Shown here one piece after another: positions 10,040-23,505 of a stretch of DNA of 64,000 bases (within the stretch, counting starts at the first letter, position 1; each line of letters starts with the position of its first letter). The notes beneath the pieces were generated by a model. The model was not told the DNA's origin and made no database searches. It saw only the letters and a list, made by a program, of their open reading frames with translations. A program made the position numbers and the translations under genes. The DNA lies in assembly GCA_037577475.1 (NCBI GenBank), contig CM075194.1:9146492-9210491 (forward strand), in the 5' to 3' direction. Source of the DNA: Chaunax sp. Z400 (lineage: Eukaryota; Chordata; Actinopteri; Lophiiformes; Chaunacidae).

Positions 10040-13000
10040 TCTTTTATTCACCATGTTGAGCAAACCTCAAATGTCTCCATGTGATTCGGGGTGAGTATTG
10101 TGATTTGAGACGGATCAGCACAAGGGGGAATTAATTCACACAGATTCTTTGCTTTGCAGCTCCCTCTGGTGGTGGATTATACAGCAAACAGTCAGAGGTG
10201 AGGTTTGCATCACATAATAAGTGGAGAAGCATGTTTTAAAAAAAAATCTATTGGGCAGGATTTGGAGTCTTGAACCAAAAGGTGTAACATTAGAAAATGC
10301 AACCGGATTAAAATGAAAAGGTTGGGCAAGGAGACGCCTAATTGAACCAACACAGCTTCACCTACATAGTGAAGTTACTGTGAGCCCTGTGAATATCGGG
10401 ATCACCAGATCTGGAATGTTTGAATCCAGATCATATTTTGATATGTGGTAGATCTCATGGGGATGTCTGTGTAATTTCTGTCCAAGCATTGTAGGCATGA
10501 AGGTGGAAGAAAAAATATGATTGTCCCACAATGGTAAAGAATCCCTTAAAAATATGCCTTGAAGGTCGAATCTGAAAGCAACTGGACTTCTGTTTAGTTG
10601 CTTCAGATTCAAGGATTATCACGACCAGGATGAATAAGAATCTACACCAACATACTTTAAAAATATGGATCCACAGATTACTCCTTATGCCATACTTTTA
10701 CTCTCCAAAAAATCAGTAAGATTTGTTCATAACTGTTTGAGTAATCCTGCTAACAGACAGATTAACAAACCAACACTTGCAAAAACATAACCTCCTTTGC
10801 CGGGGTAATTAAAAAATCATCACTCTTCAGAGCAGAAGTAATGGGAAAAAAGGCAGCAAGCTATACTTTTGAGGCCCCTGTCAGCACATCCTAAATTTTT
10901 AGCACATTTTAGGACCTAAAATGTAGGCTATGATAATCACAAGCCTTTTTCCCAAAGACATGCCTGCAGTGCCACAGAATGATTTTAGGAGATGACTGAC
11001 ATACGTGATGAGATTTGGTTCATGTTGTGTTTGCCTCGACCACGGCGCTTCTGGGTTTGTACCCAAAATGATAGTGTTTGAAACAAACATTTTTATGGTG
11101 TCTAGAGTTTTAGTGTCTGCAGTAAACGACTGCAGCACAAACCTAACACCTGAGCTCGCCATCGACGTGTTGGGATTTCTTCTCCAAAAACCCCCCAAAA
11201 CCCCATAAAAACAGCAGCATCTTTTTAAGAGTGGGGGCGTTTGCTGCAGACTCCTCTGGGTGTTTTTTAGCCGCCCACAGCTGGACCAATGCTCATTTCA
11301 AACCATCTATTTCCTTTGCACCCAATTTAACCTTGTGTACTCCAGCCTCTGGCCACCACAGGAAGGGTGTGTATCACACATAATATCTCTATTTCTGGTC
11401 TTCATGTCCATCTTAGTTTTCTTTTAGGGATTTTCTACCCATGTCAGCCTTTAGTGTGCCTCACATACAGCTCATAACCGTCACGCCATACAGCACTCTC
11501 CATCCTCAGAGCGTGAGATACATGAAATAAATACAGACATGTGGGCCTGTTAAAAAGCAGAAATATATCAAAAAGAAAAATATGCTTGGAAGAGAAACAT
11601 GATCTTGGAGTGTGGCTTGTGAAGTTGACCAGAGGCAGCTCTCCACCTCATGCACTAATGGCAGCTGGTCCCTGAATGACAGATGGCAGTCTCCAGTGGT
11701 TTCCTTCAGCCATCTTCCTCTCTCCTCTGTCCCCCAGGCCCCTCACCTAACCACAGTCTTGCTCGCTCTCTCCCAGACAGGATCAAACAGCAGCTGCCCT
11801 GCCAGAGGACCATCCCTATCCCTCATCCCACATGCTATGACTATTTTCAGCACACCTATATTCAGACATGCGTGCAGAGTAGCTTTTGTAAACTTTGGCT
11901 GTCGAGCAGGCAGCCAGTGGCCATCATGTGGGGAGAAATTCATACTCTATGATCCGTGTCCATCTCAGCTTCTATACAGGGAGCAGTCGTGTGAAGGATA
12001 TTTACAGCACTCAAGTGCTTTACTTGCTTATTTTGTATTTTATGTTGCTTGATAAGTAGAAGGCAACATACACATCATTTCCTTCGTCTCTTTTGTAGTG
12101 TGGGAATCAAATTCCAAACCCCACACACGCATACTCTGCATCGACTTATTAAAAATGATCAACTTTTCAGACACAAGAATCTTTCCCAACTGTCCATAAT
12201 TGCATGTTACTCTGCAGCTGTGTTGGAGGCGTGTCCATCTTCATGTACGGCTTATTAATTCAGGATTCTGTCAACTGTCAAAACTTAGAATATCTATAAT
12301 CTTTTAATATCACTAAAAAGGAAAACAGCTTCAAAGGTCTAAGAATGTTATGATGGAAGTATAGGATGACCATTCCCATGCTAAATTATGTCTCATAAGT
12401 TCTTGGAGCAGTTTTTTGATTGATACCATTTGTTACACGCATTTTGTGCAAAATTGAGCAATTGTTGTCCACTTTAGAATTGATGAAAATCATCAGAAAT
12501 CCCCCCCAAAATACAACGTTACAGCAAGACACCAAGACCTTTTTGGAGATATCTGTAAGAATAGCATTTTTCTGTGATTGGATAGAGAACACTTCTGTTC
12601 TGGGAATAGCTCAGAAACCATCATAATGTCAAAGAATACCAAAGTCTCTAGTTTGTGTTTGTAAAGTTTAAAGAGACTGTGATTATCTTGGAGGTCATTC
12701 TAAGTCATTTTTTTACAGTGAGGTCAAGTTTAAAAAAGATAAGCACAATGAGATGGTTACTATGAGGACTAAAATCATCACACATTGATTTAAATGAGCT
12801 CAGTGAACCGAGAAGAGTCTCAGCTTTCCAGTTATATCCAGTTTATGCTATTCCAAGACTGTTTAGGGACCCCACTGCAGAAATATTCAAATACACCATT
12901 TTTAGGGTAGACGAAAATAACACATTTCTGGACATTACTTGCAAAAAAAAAAAAAAATCCATTCAATTGTTTTAAATGAAAAAAAACTGTGTGTAATTGT

Positions 13001-14800
13001 CAAACACAGATAAAACAAGCCCTTAAAGGGTCTCTCTAGTGGAGAAAACGTAATGCAGTACTGTATAGTCTGCCATACCTGCAAAAAAAATAGCTTTTTA
13101 GATTACATTTTATATACTTAACATAGATCAAATTATTAGATTATAATTTTGTGTATAACATAGAACTGTTAGCCTATATGTCATTGTAAGCAGACATCAG
13201 GGCATTTTAGAAATGTTTAAAAAATGCATTTGCCAGTAACTATAACAAATACTATGAATACATTCTTTATATTATGACAAATGTGTTTTATATTATCAGA
13301 AGCCTCCACTTATGGGTTTCCCACAGGAGGAGTTATAACTGTTGATAAGCAAAGTCATAAACACCTACCTGCATAAAACTACATTACAGTGTGTTGTAAA
13401 CTTTTATTAAATGTTCATACACTGTGGAATCATAAAATAAAATAAAAATATGAGTGAAATGAATTGAACGAATGTATTCTATGTGAAAGTGAAGAATACA
13501 ATTTGTTCCTCTAACATAACCAAATATAATCTTAATTAAATAAACCTTTGTCTTAATTGGGTTGATTTAGATTTGTTAATTGACTGAACTCCTAGGAGTG
13601 GAGGTTTGAATTTACAAATCTAATCCAGCTTAATTAAAAAGGCAGTTTTATCTGAATTAATTAATTTGACATATCCAGCATTTATTTGAACTTAACATCC
13701 ATTTCAACATAACTGATAGGGCTTGTTGTGTTGAGTTTGTCTTTCAGATTGGCTATGTTACAAAGAGAAGAAAATCATGACAGCAATGAATCAACATCCA
13801 GTTTAACGTTTATTGGCACATTTTTACCAACAGTGCTATGCAAGACAATGGACTGTACTTGTATGGCACTTTTCTATTCTTATCTGACCAACCACTCAAA
13901 GTATAGCCTTCTCACTCATATTTTAAATTGAAACCAGTTAGATTCTGTTTACTTGTAATTTTATCTTAGCACAACAACTTGAAAAATATTTTGTCAAACT
14001 TAAGAAGAAGAAAGAAGAAGCTTTGTTTTGTCACATACAATTATACAGTATGCACAGTACAATGTAGCGAAATGGGTTCTCTGCATTTGACCCATCTCTG
14101 AGGAGCAGTGGGCAGCCCTTATGGCGCCCGGGCAATATATTGGGGCTCAGTATCTTACTCAATGAGATGAGACATATGGAACTGGGGGAACTGGGGATTG
14201 AACTACCTGGACAACTGCTCTTACCACCTCAGCCACAGCTGAATGTTTTTACATTGACAAGCTATCTGACATGTTAGTTTATCTTATACTATGCTTGGTC
14301 CACATGACCATCTCATATGTTGGCACCCATCATTAATTATTTGTAACCATCCTTTTTATTGTTTGGAATAGATCTAATATTTTACAAAACTTGTAACTAA
14401 TGAGTTTGGAAACCTTTCATGAGGCCTTTGGAGAGCTGTGTTCAAGCGCTGTTGTAATCTTACTTTTTGCCATATTGCAAACTTAAATGACATTTTTAGT
14501 AGAAAGTAGCCACCTCTGCGGAACTGTTCTACATCTGGACACTGAACCCTATGCATGAGTGGGCAGGTGGAATTTTCTTTACAGAAGTTTTATTATTAGG
14601 TTTTATGTGCAAAGACTTAAAGGAAATACACAGTTAAACTAAAAATGGTCTGATTTTTCATATAGATTATTCAGTGTGTTTTTGCACAAGATAGAGCAAA
14701 GACTTTTTGTATTATTTCATATGTATGTTCAATAATTCTGTCTATGGAAAATTCAGTAAAATGTTCATAATGACTCAAAAAGTGCCTCTGAGACAAAACC
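10040..14800. other. Intergenic stretch between marcks and col10a1
   Basis: The genes converge (marcks +, col10a1 -). No exon recognised. The longest open frame, near 11612-12052 on the plus strand, has no family resemblance or splice context. A dispersed repeat lies at 14003-14240, and the region 13400-13990 is AT-rich with short inverted AT motifs. Otherwise nothing stands out. Confidence 0.55.
14003..14240. repeat. Teleost interspersed repeat ('catttgacccatc' family)
   Basis: Contains the ordered phrases 'gtcacatacaattatac', 'gcgaaatgggttctctgca', 'tttgacccatctctgagg', 'agcagtgggcagcc', 'gcgcccgggcaa' and 'actggggattgaac'. I recognise these from a repeat dispersed through many teleost genomes. 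Its (agaag)-rich start looks like a simple-sequence tail. Confidence 0.65.
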
Positions 14801-14815
14801 TTTGTTTAGACATCT

Positions 14816-14821
14816 TTTATT
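14816..14821 (-). terminator. col10a1: Possible poly(A) signal of col10a1
   Basis: TTTATT on the plus strand is AATAAA on the minus strand, about 620 nt after the col10a1 stop. Other AT-rich hexamers are nearby, so the actual site is uncertain. Confidence 0.3.
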
Positions 14822-15436
14822 TTGGTCATTATGCTTTACATGACATAACGCATGTTCAGGGATATAACAATGTTGCTGGTAGTCTGTGTTTGTATAACAG
14901 TATTCTGGTGACTCATTATAATGGTCAATTTGACCATTGCCATTTCACAATATTCAAGTCACATACAAGGATTACAGTTACAACATGTTGCACAGAAAGT
15001 ATTTGTATACTTTTAATAAGATAATGGGTCACTCAAGCAAAAACAAGCAGGCACAAAAACAAACAAAAAACGGACAAACACTTAATTAAGAATCATCAGT
15101 TTAAGTCAGTATAAAAGGAACAGAGTGGAAAAGAAAAATCAGGTCACAACACAGTTATAAAGCCTCGATTTCACATGCTGTCTCCATTACTAAAGCTCAC
15201 TGGTAACTTTGTGGATTGCTTCTCCTATCCCTGATCACCTGTTTTCATAAATTAATTTTCCTTCTTCTAAGCCCCTATTTCTTGTAGTTTTCAAGTCGTG
15301 ATGCTACTATTCCTCAAATAAGGGTGAACTACCTGTCTGTTCGGTTGAGGGAGGAAAAAACAGGGAGTTTACTTTAACTAGAGAAATAGATTGCAAATTT
15401 AGTTGGTTGGCTTTTGGGAACTACAGTATCAACCTA

Positions 15437-18400
15437 TCACGTTGAAGCGATAAGGAATCCAGAGAAGGAGCAGTGAACGTTCTCAGCAGCGAAGACGCCG
15501 TTGGCCTCCTCATCAGGGATCTGGATGTAAACTGTGTCCTGCTCATCAAGCAAGAGGACAGCACTACCGGACATTTGGTCCAGGAAGCCCTTGTTGTACT
15601 CATCATAACTGAACATAACAGGCTGGCCATTCTTGTACAGAGCCACCAGGGCATTAGCACCATTAACATGGATGCTGTAGGCGAAATAGTAAACTCCAGG
15701 AACCTGGCAAGTGAAAATGCCAGTCTCAGGGTCATAGTGATTCTCTGCATTGTACACTATATGGTCAAACTTAATGGGATTGCCAGCAGCAGGGTAGGGG
15801 GTGGTCAGAGATGCAGTGAAAGCAGACATGGGGGACTTGACCATAACCTCACCCACTTCCATGCCTTTCTCAAACACAACTTCACCAGGAGGACCAGGAG
15901 GGCCTGGAGGGCCAGCTGGGCCAGCTTCTCCATCAGCACCGGGCTCACCAGGCTGACCTGGGGGACCATGAGGTCCAGGGATACCCTTAGCGGCCAAACC
16001 AGCAGGGCCGGCGGGACCAGGGAGACCTGGGTGTCCCTTAAGGCCAGGAACACCAGCAGGACCTTGAGGCCCAGTGGGTCCTCTTGAGCCTGGAGCACCA
16101 TCAGAGCCAGAGGCACCTGGCTCACCTGCACGGCCTGGGTGACCTTTGGGCCCAGCAGGACCTGGAATACCTGGGGCACCTGGGGTACCTGGAGCACCTC
16201 CATTACCTTTGTCACCAGTGGGTCCAGTGGCTCCTCTGGGTCCAGGAGGACCAGCTGCGCCTGGATAACCCTGCTTGCCTGCAAATCCCTGTGATCCCTG
16301 ATCTCCCTTGTTTCCCTTAGGTCCCTGAGGTCCAGATTCACCTGCCTCACCTTTAGCGCCAACAGCACCAGGTCCACCGGGGAAACCTCTTGAACCCTGA
16401 GGTCCAGCAGGACCAGAGGGGCCAGTTGAACCAGTAGCACCAGTATAACCAGTTGGACCTTGCTCACCCTTTGGACCTGTGGCACCTGAGCTACCTGTGG
16501 CTCCCCTCTCTCCCTTCTCTCCATTTGCACCTGGCTTTCCATATCCGGGGACTCCAGGGGCACCAGGGGCTCCACCAGGTCCCTGGTGACCTTTAGGGCC
16601 AACTGGGCCAGGCAGACCTGGGGCACCATTCTCCCCTGGTTTGCCTGAAACACCTACACCTGGGGCACCTGTGTGTCCCTTGGGTCCCATTGGTCCCATG
16701 GGACCTGTGGCACCATCTCTACCTGGGCTACCTGACTTTCCTGGCTCACCGGGCATACCTGATTTTCCTGGCTTTCCAACTCCAGATGCACCTGGTGCTC
16801 CAGGTGCTCCCATGGGACCTTCAGGCCCTGTCTCACCCTGAGGTCCAGGAGCTCCCACCCCTCTATCTCCCTTTGCACCTGGCAGTCCAGGTATACCTGG
16901 ATGTCCTTTCAGACCAGGCTCTCCTCTGGGTCCCATTGCTCCAGGCAGACCTGAAGGTCCAGGCTTTCCAGTAGCAGAGAGGCCAGCGGGTCCAGGGCTT
17001 CCAGAAGATCCAGGGGCTCCCCTTGGTCCCTGAGGGCCAGGGGCCCCAGTGTCTCCCTTCTCACCATGTGCTCCATTACTGCCAGGTTTGCCAGGTCCAC
17101 CGGGGCTTCCAGGTTTGCCAGCGATGGAGCGACCAGGAGCTCCAGGGGGTCCAGGAGGTCCTTCGGGTCCAGGGAGACCTTCAGCGCTCTCACCTGGTGG
17201 GCCAGGAGGTCCAGCAGGTCCCTCAGGGCCGGGCTCACCTGGTTGACCAGGCTCACCTGCCACTGACACCACTATGAAGAATGAAACAGTGACCACCATT
17301 AGTACCACAAACAACAAACAACAAACAAACATACAAACAAGGAGGCAATGAGGAAGCACTAATGAACTGAGCTGTTTGTTACTATTAAAATTAAACTTGT
17401 AATGTATTGGTATGATGTAGAACTAAAATTAAGCTAACAAGTTAAAATATTGAATAGAATAAAGAGTTAAAATACATTAAGTGTGCATTTCAAACCCTCT
17501 TGTTTGTTTTTTATTAATCGATAATGGAAATGTAAAGCGTAGTCGTTAATTTTTTCAGACATTGGTATCTCAGAACTCAGGGTCAAGTATCTCTATTGCC
17601 TGTAATCATATCCCATACATGGACAGGGATGTACTAGCCAGGTCTGAGTGTGTGCAAATGTCAGTTAATTTTGACAGTATCTTCTTGATTAGCAACATAG
17701 TTGTTCAACAATCAAAAATGCAACGAAGAGCAAAATTTATTTAAAAACAAATGCTTGGATGAATGTTGCTTTAAGGCATTGCTTTAGTGTTTCTTTATAT
17801 AATTAAAAATGATGGATGCATGAAAAAACAATTTTATGTCCTAATTCAAAGATATTTGAATCCTGGAGGTGGAGCAGGTTTTATTCCCAGGAACCAGTCC
17901 TGTGGTTTTGAGAGTTGACTGCATGGTGCTGATTCACTGGTACGAAGTTTTTAAATCCTCTTTAAAATCTTGCAAATTCTTAAAAAAATAAATAAATAAA
18001 GATGTCTCTTTTTTTGTTCTATTTTATTATCTTGGCATTCATTTAGCTATCATGTACAAATAAAATGAAAATATTTGATAATTCAGTTCATGTATTTAAT
18101 TGCTATTTCTTATTCTGTGCAGAGAGATATTGTGTGACTTTGTTTGTGAAACACTAGATCTAAATGAAAAGGAGCCTTTTATTTGCTGCCTTAATGTGGT
18201 CACATGTTTTTGAGTATAAAAGGCTCACTCCATGGCTAAATGCTGCCGCGTTTGGATAAAGCCAAACACATGTTTCTACTTCTGTGTGAAATGGGCACAC
18301 CCAAACAAACCACACTGTTGGGTGACTGGACTGTAATTGTTAGTGTCAAACTAAAAATAATTCACTAACAGCTACGTTCTCAAATAAAAAATAGCAGCAT

Positions 18401-19345
18401 GTTGATTCACACAAAAAGCAATATTTCATATTTTATATTGCATTTTAGCCAACACCCAATACCCCATCTTAATTAACATTTTCAAAGAGTAGCCAATAAC
18501 CTTTAGTGGGAATCTGAATATAGTAGAAATGTACACTAGAATATATTAGAGTATCTATTTTGGCAACAGGTACAGCTAGAATGTATTAATTCAACAGTAG
18601 TCTTACAACACATTGGAGATGTTTAGCTCAAGTAAAGAAACAATAATAAACAAGAGTGACTCCACTGTTGATCATGCAAAGAGCACTTTGAAGCAGATAG
18701 GCACCAAAGGCAAATGAGAAAGTCCCAATATAATTTCATTAAAAATAAATCCATAGAATGAATGAAAGACTAAATAAATACCTCAGTCAAACTTATAAAA
18801 ACATGAATCCTATGAATTCTGCAAAGCAGATCAAGGCTGTTATTCAAATCTGATATCTAAATGGGTTGAATGTGATTGGAGAAGAAGGCAAACTGCTGCA
18901 GCCAATCAGAGCACATGAAAGCACCAGAGCAAGGTGGAGTTCAGTTTTCAAAGTAAATGGCATCTGGTTGTGGCTACCATGTGTTTACTTGTACTGTTCC
19001 TGTACGACACAACAGAGATGCTGATTTGCCAGCTGAAGAATCAAAGGTAAGGTAGGACTGTCACAAATGTTGGTCAAGTAAGGATCGTCTTTAGAGAAGA
19101 AAGTCCGACTTTAGAAGCAACTTTTGTGAGGACAAAATAGATCAAAAAAGGAGAATGCTAGCATGCTCCTTTGTCAAACATGTTGCCTAGAGAGCAGAAA
19201 GCTATGTTTTCTTACCGTGGCTCTTCACAGAGTAGGGCTGGTACTGAGGGGCGGCCTTCACCATCTTCTTCACCACATACCGCTCCCCGTGGGCTGCAGT
19301 CAAGGCCAACGTGAGGAGGAGGATGCTTGCTACTCGTAAGTCCAT
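15437..19345 (-). CDS. col10a1: Collagen type X alpha-1 chain (col10a1), 654 aa
   Basis: Short-chain network collagen of hypertrophic cartilage and, in fish, bone-forming cells. Coding exon 2 is 19345-19216 (ATG at 19345, donor CACG|GTAAGA) and exon 3 is 17271-15437 (acceptor CATAG|TGG, stop TGA); the join is phase 1 and restores a Val codon. The order is signal peptide (about 1-20, hydrophobic ILLLTLALTAAHG), a short NC2 region ending near SVKSHVVSVAG, a triple helix of Gly-X-Y triplets, a short linker, and a C-terminal C1q/NC1 domain at about 523-654 ending SFSGFLIAST. The helix has eight short breaks (for example GRSIAGKPG, GLSATGKPG, GVPGYGKPG, GLAAKGIPG), the same number as human type X. 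Human is 680 aa. Adiponectin/COL8 relatives fit less well, because the break pattern, NC2 and two-coding-exon layout are type X. Confidence 0.97.
17272..19215 (-). other. col10a1: col10a1 intron 2
   Basis: A 1,944-bp phase-1 intron, AT-rich, with no exon or recognised repeat. It holds a few TGTGGT-type hexamers (for example near 17891 and 18967) that resemble RUNX sites. RUNX2 drives COL10A1 in vertebrates, but single hexamers are expected by chance. Confidence 0.6.
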
Positions 19346-19741
19346 CTTACAAGATCCAACCTGCAGGGGATAACAAGGAGACAATAAGTACAACAACTCT
19401 AAAGGTTCAAAGTGTCAGCAAGCGTTCTCTGTATTTTTTACTTATTTTACAGAGCTGAAAAACTTTCTCAACCAAGTGTACAGGCTGCACATCTTCACCA
19501 AAACTTAATGGGTAGCACATAAGACAAGATAGCTCTGAGCAACAGGGTTTAAATTCAAATTTTTGATTCAGTCAGAGCATCCTTGAACCTCCAGGACTCT
19601 CTTCAGTCTCCTCCAGAAAGCTCTAAGCCAACATAATCAGCCTCTCTTCTCCAGTTTGCCGCATGAACAACTCAAGGCCAGATCCTAAATGCATTCCCCC
19701 TGAGATGGAGATGTTTAGAGGTGAGGAGAAAATACACATAC

Positions 19742-19835
19742 CGGCATCCAAAGTGGGGAAAGTCAGTCTCTTCAGCACCAGTGATCTCTTGGTGCTGCTG
19801 TATATCCTTAGGGTAGGAGCTCTACTGAGGATATG
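19742..19835 (-). other. col10a1: col10a1 non-coding exon 1
   Basis: Mammalian COL10A1 has an untranslated first exon. Here a donor (GATGCCG|GTATGTG) lies at 19742/19741 on the minus strand, and a TATA box about 120 bp further upstream predicts a start near 19832. Exon 2 then begins at 19360 after the acceptor CCCCTGCAG, 15 nt before the ATG. Inferred from signals only. Confidence 0.55.
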
Positions 19836-19860
19836 CTGCTTTCCAGTACAATGATGTGGG

Positions 19861-19868
19861 TATTTATA
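19861..19868 (-). promoter_or_regulatory. col10a1: col10a1 TATA box
   Basis: TATAAATA on the minus strand, correctly placed about 30 bp upstream of the predicted exon 1. Tissue-restricted collagen X promoters in vertebrates have a TATA box, which supports this reading. Confidence 0.6.
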
Positions 19869-22800
19869 CCATATCTACTCCTCGCATCATTAAAAAAAAA
19901 AAAAAGCCCCCACCATGCAAGTACCTCCCTCCTCAGAGCTAGGCTGTAATTAACAAACAGATCTGCCCAAAGCAGGCATGTCACATCAAGGTGCCTCCAT
20001 GTCTTGAGGATCCAGACACATGATTATCACTCATTTCAGTCGTCTTCTGAACTAGAAAACAATCACGTTCAAAGTTTAAAAATAAATAAATAAACCAAAG
20101 CAAAGAACACGAGCAGGAGGAATGAATTTAATCCATATAACATATGACAGTTTTTCACCAACACGAGCTCAGAATATGTTTATATTTATGCATGTTTATA
20201 AGACCCCCTGTTTAAATATGACAACATCTGAAAATAGTCGAAGCACGTCCATAAAAAAAACATCACCATATTTGTAGTGGCACCTGTGTAGCTTCACAAA
20301 GCTTGCATTGAGGATGCACAGTACCAGACTCATCTGCAAATTTACATCTTGTCCAGCCGGCTGGCGGAGACTCACCCTTACCTATCCTGACCGTCTGGGC
20401 ACCTCCACCCCTGCGATGATAGGGTAAACAAGGGAAAAGGTGGAGGAAAGGTTGTCTAGAGTGCTATAGGGATGAGAGGTACAGCAGATTTGAATTGCTT
20501 TAGATTGAAAGCAAATAATTGTGCTTATTCCTTATATAATTTATAATCCCATCTTTTAAGGGATTCTGATTTAGTGTTGCACATTTCCTGGATATTATTT
20601 GGCAAGGCCATTTTGTCTTATTAAGCACAAAGTAGCCTCGGTTTTAGACTATTTCAGGGTGAACCCTTTTTTCTCAAGTGTATTTTTGTAAATGTTTCAC
20701 CCTCCAAACTGCTAGTAAAACTATATAAGGAGCCACTGGAAAAGACATTTAGTCTCGTCTCTGCGCTGCCTTGTGAATGCAAACCAGTGTCCAATAGCCC
20801 TCAAATGTACTCTAATGTTTGGACACCAGAGGGCAGGTTTTACTGTTGCACAGCAACTCTCCATGGAGCGAAGGTGGTGATGCTGCTGCTGCGGAGAAGG
20901 GGCCATGCCACTGTGGTCTCCTGTTATTTTTGGTCCCCTCGGTGCACACACATCATCAAAGGATTCAGGCCTGCTCCTACAATTACATGTACTTTCTGTC
21001 ATGATGTTGTATTTCCTCCATCAGCTCTGTCCTCTATTATCCTCCCTCACCCTCACCCTCCACCTTGCCTTGCTTACGTTGAGATCTTCCAGCTGTAATT
21101 TCTCAATTTCAGCCCAGCCACATAGGAAATGCATACACCCAAATAATCACATGTTCTCAAACACACAAGTAGCCATAAATGTTGTGTAGAGTACCATCGC
21201 AGAATCTTCCAGAACATACGACCATTTATGGTCCCACATATGTTCTTATAATGTACATGCTGCTGACAACATGAGTATATTTGCAGAAAAGACGATGATG
21301 AGCCATCTGATTGTAGGCTTCCTCAAGTTTCTATATGAGACGTCCATAAAACACGTGTTTGACAGGCGTCTTTCACTCGGGGTATAATTAAAGATTCTAT
21401 GACCCGGACCTTCCTTGAACCTTTTTTTTGTAAATTAGGTCAAATTATCCCCAATTTTCCAAAATGTTACCTTGCGGGGCTTCTGCTTAATCACGTTTGA
21501 CAAGCGTTGTTTAAGTTCGCTCTTCCTGTCAAATAAAACATAAAGTAATTTGTGATCTTCATTTCCAAACGTTTGAAATATGATTCATGACCAAGACAGG
21601 AGTTACGGCCTACGGCAAAGACGCAGACTGACTACCTGAGGCTGTGTCATAATTGAGAAATGTCACATAACACTGCAGGTGCAGCTCAAGCAAGTGGTAG
21701 ATTGCTCTCATGCCAAAATCATGAATGCAAGTCAAGTGGTTGCACATATTTGGTCTCGTTTTATCAGCGGAGCAAAATCATGTTTATCATGCAAGTATTC
21801 AGTTGCAGATGGTGACAACCAGGAAGTGCTGCCTATGCCTTCAGTTTTGATATTTCTTTATTCATATTATTCTAAAATCTCTATGCTTGTGGCCCAAGAG
21901 GAGGCCCAGCTACGCCAAATTTAGTGCAATTTAGATGAAATGACAGAGCAAGAGAGGGTGGAGTTAGGACTTTATATGTTTATAGGTTCAGATGATTTCA
22001 GTTCATGTTTTTCAAACATTTTGCAGCAAAACCACTGCCAGAGCTTCTCTGTTTTTAGTCCCATGTTCTGAGAACAATGATTCATCTCTTTTTGAAAAAA
22101 AAAAAGCAACAACAACTTGTATCTGCACGTGAGCCAGAGAAGACGCAGACACACTCATGCTCAGCCTTGGAACCATAGTATACTTTGGCTTAACGAAGAC
22201 TTGAATTAACAGTGTAATTTGGATGTTGTTTATAACTTTGCAACATATTTTTTTGTTTTCTAAACACACCACTACACTCATTTGCAAAGGACTCTGTCTC
22301 CTTGCGCTTGCAGAATTGAAGGCTATGAAAATACATGGCAGAGTCTCTCTGCTCAGCTCATTACAGTACCACAGGAGCTTGATGTGGTCGGCAGATTTTA
22401 TTGAAATAACCATTAGGAGTTACGTTAACAGTCTTCAAATTGAAGGCTGTGACGTTGATCCATGCTTATATTGTTCAGAGACCCTCAGTGTGAAATGTTT
22501 TGTGTCACTTTATATACGTGATACATGAGCTAAAATGTTTTTACTGAGTTTGAGGAGTAGAAAATAGCAAATTATGAACAGCACACACCCAAAATCTCTG
22601 AGAGCACATGAAAGCTGCTCTTAGGGCCAGTGTCGCTCAATTTGGCATCAAAAATAAAACTTGACATTGTATTGAGTAAAGTATTTTAGAGTACTGGCAA
22701 TGAAAAACATTCAATTTATTTCATTTTACTGATATTTTTGTATTTTTATTCTTTGTTTTTCAAGGACAATCTTCTGTTTTTTCTTCATGTTTGTCTCTTT

Positions 22801-23084
22801 TCAAAACTCATTCTTAGTATGAATATTACATTCATATGTGAGTCCAATCCCAGCCTCGGAGAGTGAGGAAGACCCTCCCCTCAAACCCCTCCATGCCAAA
22901 ACAGTGACAGAAAGTTGAAACTTAAGATGAAGGACATTGAAAAAACATATTCATTTTTTCAGTTCAGGATTTGTTTTTTGTTCCCAAATCTTATTTTCTA
23001 TGTTCAAATTTAAAATAACTGTTCTAAGCCCACACTAATTGTCTTATTTCAGGACCACCTTTTTTTTTGTGATAGCTGTGTTGG

Positions 23085-23505
23085 AAAGGAACTAAGTACA
23101 TTTACTCAAGTACTTACTTTTCAATTTTTTTGCTACTTAACATTTCTTTTGCACTAGATTTCATGATTATGTTGTATTTTTCACTCTACTGCATAAATCT
23201 AGCATCTTTAGTTACATTGTAAATCCACTGATTCAGATTATTCATAAAAGATATGATCAACCCATTAAAATCTGATGTATGATCATAGATTAAGCTATAC
23301 ACACATCGCAAGTAGTAAACATTAGCAACCTTACCAGCTGCAGCATTTAAGTGATGCTAACACACTGAAGCATGCTTGTGGATAATGCATGCTTTAACTT
23401 TGGTCATTTAATTCATTCTGCTGCTACAGGACATTTCCTACAACTACACTGAAGCATTGCTACTTTTATTTATGTAAAATATCAGTGTACTTCTTCCTCC
23501 ACCGG
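23085..23505. repeat. Teleost interspersed repeat ('aagtacatttactcaagtac' family)
   Basis: Begins 'ggaaaggaactaagtacatt' then 'tactcaagtacttac', and ends with 'tatcagtgtacttcttcctc'. Both ends and the overall order match a dispersed repeat I know from many teleost genomes ('...taagtacatttactcaagta...gaatacttcttccacc'). No coding frame survives. Confidence 0.65.

Noticed and set aside
11612..12052. 146-codon plus-strand frame between marcks and col10a1
   Set aside because: Starts without ATG context, has no recognisable domain and no splice signals fitting a gene.
15473..17277. Many long plus-strand and alternate-frame frames across col10a1, some Gly/Pro-rich
   Set aside because: The GGN-CCN repeats of collagen read as Pro/Gly-rich on the opposite strand and stay open in other frames. 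Only the -strand frame has the C1q domain and correct splice context.
17272..17359. An in-frame upstream start for col10a1 within the large exon
   Set aside because: The hydrophobic stretch there is intron translated by chance. The acceptor at 17272-17273 and phase-1 join to the exon at 19216-19345 give a proper signal peptide and NC2.
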